DNA of 5,972 nucleotides, taken from the NCBI GenBank assembly GCA_003485715.1, contig DNIF01000215.1, positions 1-5,972 on the forward strand, in the 5' to 3' direction. This document shows, one piece after another, positions 1-5,903 of the stretch. The stretch is from Gammaproteobacteria bacterium (lineage in GTDB: Bacteria; Pseudomonadota; Gammaproteobacteria; UBA7966). Position 1 is the stretch's first letter; every line of letters begins with the position of its first letter. The translations under genes and the position numbers were made by a program. The notes under the pieces were generated by a model. The model had not been told where the DNA came from. It ran no database searches and worked only from the letters and a program-made list of their open reading frames with translations.

Positions 1-66
1 TGCGAGAACGGCGGAACTTCGGATTAATCGCGGGGCCACAGCACACCAGGGCTGACCGCAAGGGTA

Positions 67-110
67 CGAAGCAACCGCCCGGGGCCAGACGGCCACCGGG
101 CGGTGTTTCG
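67..110 (-). terminator. Strong GC-rich terminator-like hairpin downstream of the chemoreceptor gene
   Basis: A 9-bp perfect stem (ACCGCCCGG at 74-82 with CCGGGCGGT at 96-104) is extended inward by GGCC/GGCC (83-86 with 91-94) around an AGAC tetraloop, with A95 bulged. It is extended outward by CGAA/TTCG (67-70 with 107-110). The hairpin begins 10 bases past the chemoreceptor stop codon, where an intrinsic terminator is expected. The T-tract is poor on both strands (GGTTGCTTCG on the minus strand, GTTTCG on the plus strand). It may work weakly, in both directions, or mainly to protect the 3' end of the mRNA. The structure is read directly from the sequence; the termination role is inferred. 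Confidence 0.6.
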
Positions 111-120
111 TGCGAGTGCG

Positions 121-1308
121 TCAGCCCCGCTGTGCCAACCTGAACTTGCCGACCATATCCTGCAACTGCACGGCCAGACGGGCGAGTTCGTCACTGGCCT
201 GGGCAATCTGCTGGGATCCGGTCGAAGTCTGGGCCCCGATCTGACTGATGCGCACGACGCTGCGGTTGATCTCCTCGGCCGCCTGACTCTGCTGATCGGC
301 GGCGTTGGAGATCTGCAGGTTCATGCCCTTGATGCGCTCGGCCATGCGCGTGATGCGGTCGAGCGAACCACCGGCATCACCTGCCTGGCCAACGCTGGAC
401 TCGGCACTGCGACGGCCCTCCTGCATGGCGGTCACGGCCTCGTTCGCGCCCGCCTGCAGGCGCTCGATCATGCCCTGGATCTCCTGCGTGGACTGCTGCG
501 TGCGGCTGGCGAGGCTGCGCACCTCATCGGCCACCACGGCGAAGCCACGCCCCTGCTCACCGGCCCGCGCCGCCTCGATGGCGGCATTGAGCGCGAGCAG
601 ATTGGTCTGATCGGCAATGTCGCGGATGACATCCAGCACCGCCCCGATGGCGAGGCTGTCGTCCTTCAGCCGACCGATGACACCAGAGGTACGTTCAACC
701 TCCTGCGCCAGCCCGCTGATGGAGTGCACTGTGGCCTGCACCACCCGGTTGCCATCCTGCGACTCGCGGTCGGCCTCGGTGGCGGCAGAGGCCGCGTCGG
801 CGGCGTAACGGGCGACCTCGATGACCGTCGCTGACATCTCGTTCATCGCCGCGGCGACCTGCTCCGTTTCGGCATTCTGCCGGGCGACGCCCTCGCGACT
901 CTGCACCGTGATCGCGGAGAGTTCCTCGGCGGCCGCGGCCAACTGGGCGGCGTTGCCCGCCATGGCCGTGACGGTTTTCTCCATCGACTTGCGCACGCAG
1001 TCGAACTCGTAGGCCAGCCAGGAGAATTCGTCCTTCCCCTTGAGGGACATTCGATGGGTGAGGTCGCCTTCCGCCAGCGCATGCATGGCCCCAACCAGCT
1101 TCTCGGTGCGCCGTGCCACCCGCTGGCCCAGCCAGTGTGCCAGTGCCAGGACGACGAACGCCGGTGGCAGATTCGCCACCCAGAAGAGCGCACTGGCCAT
1201 GGACCGGCTGCCGATGAGCTCCTCCAGTATCGCCCCCCCAAGACCCAGCACCATGGCCGCCCCACCGAGCAGATAGAACTTCTGCCTGACGTTCAGATCG
1301 TCGATCAT
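121..1308 (-). CDS. Methyl-accepting chemotaxis protein lacking a periplasmic sensory domain
   Basis: A 395-residue chemoreceptor that would sit in the inner membrane and control the CheA/CheW kinase complex. Two hydrophobic segments (about residues 12-31 and 39-61) are separated by only a few residues, so there is no room for a folded ligand-binding domain. A HAMP-like linker follows (about 61-113, with the ALAEGDLTHRM stretch at 77-87). The rest is the long helical signalling domain. Its hairpin tip is unmistakable around 230-265 (DQTNLLALNAAIEAARAGE, then GRGFAVVADEVRSLA), the CheA/CheW contact region. Glu/Gln/Ala-rich heptads flank the tip and include likely methylation sites. The C-terminus ends in FRLAQRG, with no NWETF-type CheR/CheB tether. 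The ATG is supported by GAGGG about six bases upstream on the minus strand. No other chemotaxis gene is in the window, so it looks like an orphan receptor. It could sense membrane or cytoplasmic state, or signal with other receptors. The family call is secure; the stimulus is unknown. Confidence 0.95.
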   Translation of the reverse strand: MIDDLNVRQKFYLLGGAAMVLGLGGAILEELIGSRSMASALFWVANLPPAFVVLALAHWLGQRVARRTEKLVGAMHALAEGDLTHRMSLKGKDEFSWLAYEFDCVRKSMEKTVTAMAGNAAQLAAAAEELSAITVQSREGVARQNAETEQVAAAMNEMSATVIEVARYAADAASAATEADRESQDGNRVVQATVHSISGLAQEVERTSGVIGRLKDDSLAIGAVLDVIRDIADQTNLLALNAAIEAARAGEQGRGFAVVADEVRSLASRTQQSTQEIQGMIERLQAGANEAVTAMQEGRRSAESSVGQAGDAGGSLDRITRMAERIKGMNLQISNAADQQSQAAEEINRSVVRISQIGAQTSTGSQQIAQASDELARLAVQLQDMVGKFRLAQRG

Positions 1309-1576
1309 TTGTGTCCCTCTTTCGCGCCCAGGCGCCGCCGTCGTTTGGTTGTCCCTGCCCCGAGCCAGCAGCTCGCAGGCAGTGTTCCGTTGGTGACGAC
1401 GTTAGCGACCGGCAGCGGGACGCCCTTGACCCGCTCGCAGCCGCAATCGGGGGCCGCAAGGCACAGCCAGCATGCGTCGCATCGCAGCAGATCCTCACCA
1501 AACCCCAGTGCTCTGTCCCGCTGCACGCACAGGACCGGAACTCAGGCCCCTCGGCAGGGGCTTGCAGGCGCGCATC
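1309..1576. other. Non-coding stretch upstream of the chemoreceptor
   Basis: No convincing gene is seen here. Open frames exist on both strands, as expected at this GC content, but none gives a recognisable protein. The stretch holds the chemoreceptor ribosome binding site (GAGGG just upstream of 1308) and the weak promoter candidate at 1402-1429. It also holds a small hairpin (GCCCC at 1546-1550 with GGGGC at 1557-1561, loop TCGGCA) without a T-tract on either side. Confidence 0.6.
1402..1429 (-). promoter_or_regulatory. Candidate sigma-28-like promoter for the chemoreceptor
   Basis: On the minus strand TCAAG (1425-1429) is followed, after 15 bases, by GTCGCTAA (1402-1409). The flagellar sigma-28 consensus is TAAAG, 14 bases, then GCCGATAA. 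The -10-like box matches at 6 of 8 positions and the -35-like box at 4 of 5, with a spacer one base too long. It would give a leader of roughly 85-90 nt before the ATG at 1308. Chemoreceptors are often sigma-28 dependent, which makes the site plausible. In such GC-rich sequence a match of this quality can occur by chance. Confidence 0.22.
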
Positions 1577-1616
1577 GTCATGCCCGCGCAAACCCCGTCA
1601 TCCCCGCGCAAACCCC
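1577..1616 (+). repeat. 20-bp tandem duplication of a truncated REP-like arm
   Basis: Two consecutive 20-bp units (1577-1596 and 1597-1616) share the form GTCATNCCCGCGCAAACCCC and differ at one base (G or C at the N). The next 14 bases (1617-1630) repeat the start of the unit a third time and then run into the full palindromic arm. The unit therefore looks like the 5' half of the neighbouring REP-like arm (GTCATCCCCGCG...) duplicated in tandem without its pairing half. It lies just past the 3' end of the cofactor operon. Confidence 0.75.
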
Positions 1617-1699
1617 GTCATCCCCGCGCAGGCGGGGATCCAGTCCCTTCCCCGCGTCAGCACAACGACACTGGATGCCCGCCTTCGCGGGCACGACGG
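1617..1699. repeat. REP-like inverted-repeat element (paired palindromic arms)
   Basis: Two arms of about 29 bp in inverted orientation (about 1615-1643 and 1671-1699) match at about 25 positions across a 27-bp spacer. Each arm is itself a hairpin: ATCCCCGC with GCGGGGAT (1620-1627 with 1632-1639, loop GCAG), and TGCCCGC with GCGGGCA (1676-1682 with 1687-1693, loop CTTC). This is the common proteobacterial intergenic pattern GTCATNCCCGCG...GGCGGGNATCCAG, of the REP/dRS3-like type. It lies 107 bp beyond the stop of the last minus-strand operon gene and could stop transcription or stabilise the 3' end. No transposase is present, so it is non-autonomous. Confidence 0.85.
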
Positions 1700-1746
1700 A
1701 AGGACCGCCGGAGGGACCGGCGATTCGTCGATCCTGACAACACCCT

Positions 1747-1765
1747 CGTCATCCCCGTGGGCGAG
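1747..1765 (+). repeat. Degenerate extra copy of the REP-like arm
   Basis: CGTCATCCCCGTGGGCGAG repeats the beginning of the arms at 1597 and 1617 (CGTCATCCCCG) and then diverges, leaving only a short CCC/GGG pairing. It suggests the 1577-1765 interval is a small cluster of REP-like elements in different states of decay. The match is short and the call is by eye. Confidence 0.5.
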
Positions 1766-1805
1766 CAACCTTGGGAACCCACAGATCCGCTGACGAGCCG
1801 GGCTT

Positions 1806-2399
1806 TCAGGGGCTCCCAAGACGATGGCTGGCAGGCAAGGCACCGCCCGCGAGCCACGCCTCGGCGAGGGCCTGCTCATGGGGGCCGAACCAGCCCACAG
1901 GCATGGCACAGTGGGCGGCGAGCCCGAGGCATACCCCATCGAAGCAGTCGGTGGCGTGTACTCCCGTCAGGGGTGATACCGACTTCACGCAGATCAGGCC
2001 GCGCGCATCGAGCTCGAGGGCGAGTTCCAGGGCGAGTGCATCGGAACTCGTGCGCCAATCGGACGGACAGCCGAGCGACCCGGCATGCGTGGCTTCCGGA
2101 AGCCAGACCGAAAGCCCGGCCACTGGCTTGGTGGCGTCGGTGTGCCAGGCTTGCGCCGCAGGCAGCCGCTGCAACAACAGCCAGCCGTATTGCTGCATCG
2201 AGAGTAGCGCCTGCCGGTGAGCCGTGAGGTCACTGGCACCCAGCATGGGTTGCAGCGCACGGACGGCATCGGCCCAGGGCCCACCGCCCGGCACGACGAG
2301 CAACGACCCCGGCGCAGCGGCACGGCTGCGAAGCCAGTCGATCCAGCCGTCGAGGTAACCGGCCTCGAGCAGCGAGCCGCCGAGCTTAACCACCCACAC
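1806..2399 (-). CDS. Amino-acid-kinase-fold protein, MfnE-like, of the H4MPT/methylofuran cofactor cluster
   Basis: A 197-residue protein with the amino acid kinase (aspartokinase/uridylate kinase) fold. The nucleotide-binding start VVKLGGSL is at residues 3-10 and the second glycine loop VVPGGGPWADAVR at 35-47. DWRTSSDALALELA (114-127) and VKSVSPL (138-144) fit the substrate/ATP region of the small kinases found in methanopterin gene islands. The methanogen relative MfnE phosphorylates aminomethylfuranmethyl phosphate to the diphosphate, so the same activation step is the best guess for methylofuran synthesis here. It is the last gene of the operon and overlaps the end of pabB by 14 bp. The start is taken as GTG at 2399 because GAGG (2406-2409) lies six bases upstream. 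Alternatives are GTG 2411 (adds four residues) and GTG 2393. The fold is clear; the exact substrate is inferred from family and neighbours. Confidence 0.85.
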   Translation of the reverse strand: MWVVKLGGSLLEAGYLDGWIDWLRSRAAAPGSLLVVPGGGPWADAVRALQPMLGASDLTAHRQALLSMQQYGWLLLQRLPAAQAWHTDATKPVAGLSVWLPEATHAGSLGCPSDWRTSSDALALELALELDARGLICVKSVSPLTGVHATDCFDGVCLGLAAHCAMPVGWFGPHEQALAEAWLAGGALPASHRLGSP

Positions 2400-3771
2400 C
2401 GGGGGCCTCACTGTCGTGGAAGACGTCCAGCATGGCAGAGGCCTTGTCGAAGGACTCCTGGTATTCCGCTTCCAGCATCGAATCGAGAACGATGCCGCCC
2501 CCGGCCCAGCAATAGGCCCGCCCGGCGCTGCACACCAGGGTGCGAATGGCGATGTTGAGATCCATATCGCCATGGGCCGATAGATAGCCGATGGAGCCGC
2601 AGTAGACGCTGCGTCGGTGCGGTTCCAGTTCATCGATGATCTGCATGGCACGCCGCTTGGGCGCCCCCGTGATCGAACCGCCGGGAAAGGCCCCGCGCAG
2701 CAGATCGAGCGGCCCCAGGTCCGCACGCAGACGCCCGGTGACGGTGCTCACCAGATGGTGCACCCGCGCGTAGCTCTCCGTGGCAAAGAGTTGCGGCACC
2801 CGGACAGACCCGATCTCGCAGGTCTTGCCGAGGTCGTTCCGCAGCAGATCGACGATCATGACGTTCTCCGCCCGGTCCTTGTCGCTGCTGGCGAGTTCGG
2901 CCAGCACGGCGGCGTCCGCGACCTCATCGTGAACCCGCCGCCGGGTGCCCTTGATAGGGCGTGTCTCCACCCGTCGCTCGGTGAGCCGCAGGAAGCGTTC
3001 GGGCGAGGAACAGAGGATGGCGCCTTCGGCGAGCTGCAGGTAGGCCGAGAACGGTGCCGGGTTGCGTGCCCGCAGCCGGCAGTAGGCATCCCAGGGATCG
3101 CCTTTGTGGCGGGCACTGAAGCGCTGCGTGAAATTCACCTGGTAGCAGTCGCCCTCACGCAGATAGTGCTGGATACGTGCGAAACCGCGCGCGTAGAGCT
3201 CGCGCGGCATGTCCGGCCCGACCGCCGAGAGCACCTGGAAACTCGGTCCGTAGGCCGCCGGGGTGACCGGCCGGTCCGGCGACAGCAGGGCGCGCGGTGC
3301 CGCATGGCCAGGCTGTTCGACCAGCCACGAGCGGCCTTCGGCATGGTCCGTCACCACCGCCCAGCCGTAGATGCCGATGGCGAGATCCGGCAGCAGGATG
3401 TCGTCCTGTCGCGGGACTGCGAGGCCCTCGAGTTGCCGCCCCCAGTCATAACCGAAGTAACCCAGGGCACCACCGGTGAAGGGCAACCCGGCGACCGGGC
3501 TGGGATCGAGTCGGGCCAGCAGGGTGGCGATGAGGTCCAGAGCATCTGCCGGCTGCGGGTTTTGCTTCGTGCCATCAGGCCCGCTGAACTCGAGCGTCCG
3601 GCCGACGACCTGTACCCGCCACTGTGGATCGGCGGCGAGGATGTCCCAGCGCCCCCCTTGTGCCCGGGGGTGTCCGCTGTCCAGCCAGATCGGCCAGGTG
3701 AGGCGACGCAGCCGTTCGAACAGTGGCGTGGCATCCGCCCAGTAGGGCAGTGGTGTGAGGCGCGGGCTCAT
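2386..3771 (-). CDS. pabB: Aminodeoxychorismate synthase component I (PabB)
   Basis: A 461-residue chorismate-binding enzyme that converts chorismate plus ammonia to 4-amino-4-deoxychorismate, the precursor of 4-aminobenzoate. The N-terminal domain has the DSG motif (31-33) and GGALGYFGYDWGRQLE (100-115). The catalytic domain shows EGDCYQVNFTQRF (206-218), SPERFL (256-261), PIKGTRRR (272-279), VDLLRNDLG (307-315), FPGGSITGAPKRRAMQII (362-379) and GGGIVLDS (424-431). PIKGT, with Lys274 as the nucleophile, separates PabB from anthranilate synthase, which has PIAGT. The length is that of a stand-alone PabB. There is no fused glutaminase or lyase domain, so PabA and PabC functions must come from elsewhere. 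The ATG overlaps the preceding stop in an ATGA (3768-3771), so translation is probably coupled. The same frame stays open back to 4230, but that part has no PabB similarity. Its place among cofactor genes suggests a supply of 4-aminobenzoate for H4MPT, alongside or instead of folate. Confidence 0.95.
   Translation of the reverse strand: MSPRLTPLPYWADATPLFERLRRLTWPIWLDSGHPRAQGGRWDILAADPQWRVQVVGRTLEFSGPDGTKQNPQPADALDLIATLLARLDPSPVAGLPFTGGALGYFGYDWGRQLEGLAVPRQDDILLPDLAIGIYGWAVVTDHAEGRSWLVEQPGHAAPRALLSPDRPVTPAAYGPSFQVLSAVGPDMPRELYARGFARIQHYLREGDCYQVNFTQRFSARHKGDPWDAYCRLRARNPAPFSAYLQLAEGAILCSSPERFLRLTERRVETRPIKGTRRRVHDEVADAAVLAELASSDKDRAENVMIVDLLRNDLGKTCEIGSVRVPQLFATESYARVHHLVSTVTGRLRADLGPLDLLRGAFPGGSITGAPKRRAMQIIDELEPHRRSVYCGSIGYLSAHGDMDLNIAIRTLVCSAGRAYCWAGGGIVLDSMLEAEYQESFDKASAMLDVFHDSEAPGVGG
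2406..2409 (-). promoter_or_regulatory. Ribosome binding site that decides the GTG start of the MfnE-like gene
   Basis: GAGG on the minus strand, six bases (CCCCCG) before the GTG at 2399, lies inside the 3' end of pabB. It makes GTG 2399 more likely than the upstream GTG at 2411, which has no purine-rich stretch at the right distance. It also fits translation of the gene by ribosomes finishing pabB. Confidence 0.5.
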
Positions 3772-4859
3772 GAATGGCTCGGGGTGAGTGCGCGCAGGCG
3801 GGCACAGGCGTAGGCCGGGGCGCAGCGATCCACCCAGGGCGCCACTGTCGCCTCGCCGGCAAGCTCGGCGAAGCCCCGCGTCGCGAGGCCCAAATCCCTT
3901 GCCACGGCCGCCAGCACGCCACTGCCGACGCCCGTGGCGATGAGGCCACCGGCGAGGGCTCGGGGCTCGCGCGAGGCCAACTGACACAGTGACTCCGCAA
4001 GAATGCAGCGCTGCCGCCAGGCGAACCAGCCGGCCAACTGCTGCCAGGCCGGGAGCGGGGCCGAGTCGAGATCCCGGCCCAGCATGCGGGCAAGCCGGCG
4101 GGCACTGTCCAGGAGGGTCTTGGACGCAGCATCGGCAGCCGGATGGAGATCGCAGGACTCGTCCAGTTGGCCGAGCAGGCGATGGATGTCGGCGCTGGTG
4201 GCGAAATGCTCGTTCATGAGCGGCTGCCAATGCCCATCGAAGGGCACGCGCGGACCGAGCGCCACGAGAGGCGTGCGGGTAAGCCCCTGGTAGACGAGTT
4301 CACCCGTGGCCAGTCGCCCGGCATCGTCCAGAGCCATGGCATGCACGCCATCCGATCGCAGGAGCGTGAAATCGGTCGTGCTGCTACCCATGTCGGCGAG
4401 GATGCCGACGCCCCCGAGCCGGGCACACAGCTCCGCCGTCGCCAGATGGTTGCGGGAACCAGCCTCAGCCAGACGTTCCGGATCGTTGGCCGCGAGCGGA
4501 TGCAGCCCCCCTACCCCTGCATAGACCCAGGCCCTGGCAGCAGCAAACTCGCCCTGCCAGAGATCAAGCAGCGTATGCACGCCGCTGGCCCGGTCGGGAA
4601 AGCAGTCGGCACCCTCGCCCGTCAGGGTCAGGACATGCAGCGTCTCTGGCGCGAGCCAGCCCCGCACCTGTCGGAGTGCGCATTGCAGGGTATCCAGGCC
4701 CTGCCAGAGTGCGGTAGCCGCCTGGCAGGCCCACAGGAAACCACCCCGGGAATCGAGCCCGACCGCCTTCAGGTGCGCCCCGCCGATGTCCCAGCCACAC
4801 AGCGCGGCCGGTCGAGGGGCCAAAGAGGAGCAGCGCAGGTCTGCGCGCGTCGCGTGCAT
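3768..4859 (-). CDS. H4MPT-linked C1 transfer pathway protein, hydantoinase/oxoprolinase-like, MfnF-related
   Basis: A 363-residue ASKHA-fold protein of the family named 'probable H4MPT-linked C1 transfer pathway protein', found in methanogens and in methylotroph methanopterin islands. Phosphate-binding motifs are GWDIGGAHLK (22-31) and ADMGSSTTDFTLL (155-167), and a C-terminal glycine motif IATGVGSGVLA (307-317) completes the nucleotide site. Other matching blocks are LTGEGADCFPDRASGV (79-94), NHLATAEL (137-144), GELVYQGLTRTPL (186-198) and NEHFATSADIHRLLGQL (216-232). The methanogen relative MfnF joins activated aminomethylfuran to glutamyl-tyramine; the bacterial protein probably makes the equivalent bond in methylofuran. 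ATG 4859 follows the upstream stop by nine bases, with only a weak AGAG ribosome site. The first 20 or so residues precede the conserved core, so a slightly later start cannot be excluded. The family is secure; the reaction is inferred. Confidence 0.9.
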   Translation of the reverse strand: MHATRADLRCSSLAPRPAALCGWDIGGAHLKAVGLDSRGGFLWACQAATALWQGLDTLQCALRQVRGWLAPETLHVLTLTGEGADCFPDRASGVHTLLDLWQGEFAAARAWVYAGVGGLHPLAANDPERLAEAGSRNHLATAELCARLGGVGILADMGSSTTDFTLLRSDGVHAMALDDAGRLATGELVYQGLTRTPLVALGPRVPFDGHWQPLMNEHFATSADIHRLLGQLDESCDLHPAADAASKTLLDSARRLARMLGRDLDSAPLPAWQQLAGWFAWRQRCILAESLCQLASREPRALAGGLIATGVGSGVLAAVARDLGLATRGFAELAGEATVAPWVDRCAPAYACARLRALTPSHS

Positions 4860-4868
4860 GCCGCCACT

Positions 4869-5903
4869 CTACCCAAAGCCGAGCCGGATGGGGCTGCCGG
4901 GAACGCTGCCTTCCGCCGGCACGGACAACCCTGCGAGGAGCCGCGCGGGATTCCAGCCCAGCGACCCCCTGAGGGCGGGGTAGGTCGAGGTCGGACGGGG
5001 ATTCACTTCGAGGATCAGGGGGCCGGCCCGCGTGCACACGAAATCGAGCCCCCAGAAGCCGCGAAGTCCCGGAAGACAGCCGGCCACGCGCCTCGCCAGT
5101 GCCCGCGCATCCGACCAGGGCAGCAGGGGCGCATTCACCTCGAGGCCCACCAGCCGGGCGCCCTCGTTGCGCCATTCGATGTGCTGAGTGCTGCTCGCAA
5201 GAAGACGCAGCTGCTGCCCGTCGTTGAAAACGAAGAGGCTGCCGGAAGGACCATCCACCCACGGCTGCACGACCAGTGGCGCCGACGCGGTAGCCAGCGG
5301 CTGCGCCGCCGGTTGGATGGCTGCGCCATACCGGGACGCTGCATCGAATGCAGCAGACTCCGTGGTGATGCGGCGTACTCCGAGTGCGCCCGCACCGTCG
5401 TCGGGCTTCAGTACCCAGTCCCCTGGCGCCGCGCTGGGGGACATGGCGTGCAACGGCAGGGTGGGCACTACCGGCAGACCGGCCTGCGCGAACCAGGCGG
5501 CAGTCCGTGCCTTGCTGCCGCCGATGTGGATGGCCGCGGGGCTGGAGCCGAGCAAGCGGGAACCCTGCGCAATCGCCAGCAGGCTCAGTGTGAGCAGTTC
5601 ACCACCGCACTCCGGTGCCACCAGCAGCACCTTGCCACAGCCTGCGAGCAACTCACCCCATTCGGGCCAGGCCGGATGGCGGTTGACCGCTTGCTGACCG
5701 GCCGCAAGGCCCGCAGCATCCGGCGTGAGCGCCTCGATGAGGTCCTCACCGCAGAGCTCGCGAAGATCACGCGCCAGGGCGGAACGCATGGCCTGCGCCT
5801 CTTGCCACAGGGATGCCGGCCAGTCCCGCGCCGGGCGTCCGCAGGCGGTGATAGACTCGAGCAGCAACAGCCTCGAACGCGGGGGTCGGTTCTTGCTCAT
5901 CAT
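4869..5903 (-). CDS. ATP-grasp carboxylate-amine ligase, MfnD-like
   Basis: A 344-residue ATP-grasp protein. Visible features are the N-terminal strand RLLLLESITACG (11-22), VLLVAPECGGEL (92-103), SKARTAAWFAQAGLPVVPT (130-148), the phosphate loop WVLKPDDGAGALGV (163-176), the adenine-side hinge VVQPWVDGPSG (211-221), and the metal site LDFV...LILEVNPRPTSTYPAL (286-311, with Asp287, Glu299 and Asn301). The methanogen relative MfnD ligates glutamate to tyramine in methanofuran synthesis. Bacterial methylofuran is reported to carry tyrosine instead of tyramine, so this enzyme may glutamylate tyrosine or extend the glutamate tail; that is inference. It is the first gene of the four-gene operon. 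ATG 5903 and ATG 5900 are the longest starts, with GGAG about 13 bases upstream. The conserved part begins only near residue 11, and TTG 5867 is an alternative. The longer start collides with the divergent gene at 5893. Confidence 0.85.
   Translation of the reverse strand: MMSKNRPPRSRLLLLESITACGRPARDWPASLWQEAQAMRSALARDLRELCGEDLIEALTPDAAGLAAGQQAVNRHPAWPEWGELLAGCGKVLLVAPECGGELLTLSLLAIAQGSRLLGSSPAAIHIGGSKARTAAWFAQAGLPVVPTLPLHAMSPSAAPGDWVLKPDDGAGALGVRRITTESAAFDAASRYGAAIQPAAQPLATASAPLVVQPWVDGPSGSLFVFNDGQQLRLLASSTQHIEWRNEGARLVGLEVNAPLLPWSDARALARRVAGCLPGLRGFWGLDFVCTRAGPLILEVNPRPTSTYPALRGSLGWNPARLLAGLSVPAEGSVPGSPIRLGFG

Noticed and set aside
1..27. The end of a plus-strand gene (frame finishing ACT TCG GAT TAA)
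   Set aside because: Eight codons cannot show coding character. It is noted only because a hairpin lies downstream.
103..834. A 243-codon open frame on the plus strand opposite the chemoreceptor
   Set aside because: Its His/Leu/Gly-rich sequence mirrors the heptad-rich MCP coding strand, and no family features are seen.
1305..1526. A 73-codon cysteine-containing minus-strand frame (GTG start) overlapping the chemoreceptor ATG as ATGA
   Set aside because: There is no ribosome binding site before the GTG, no recognisable domain, and it covers the probable promoter/leader. The ATGA overlap is suggestive, but one such overlap can be chance. Conservation in relatives would reopen it.
1577..1699. 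Possible CRISPR array
   Set aside because: The 20-bp units are directly abutting with no spacers, and the neighbouring arms are inverted, so this is a REP-like cluster.
2400..2726. Upstream extension of the MfnE-like frame into pabB
   Set aside because: The kinase fold begins directly at VVKLGGSL, and the extension only shadows the pabB C-terminus. A GAGG site supports GTG 2399.
2617..3813. A 398-codon open frame on the plus strand opposite pabB
   Set aside because: It lies wholly antisense to conserved PabB motifs and does not resemble a known protein.
3772..4230. Upstream extension of the pabB frame by 153 codons, suggesting a fusion protein
   Set aside because: The extra residues are Arg/Pro/Ser/Ala-rich and lie out of frame inside the MfnF-like gene. 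PabB homology starts at ATG 3771, which forms the ATGA overlap.
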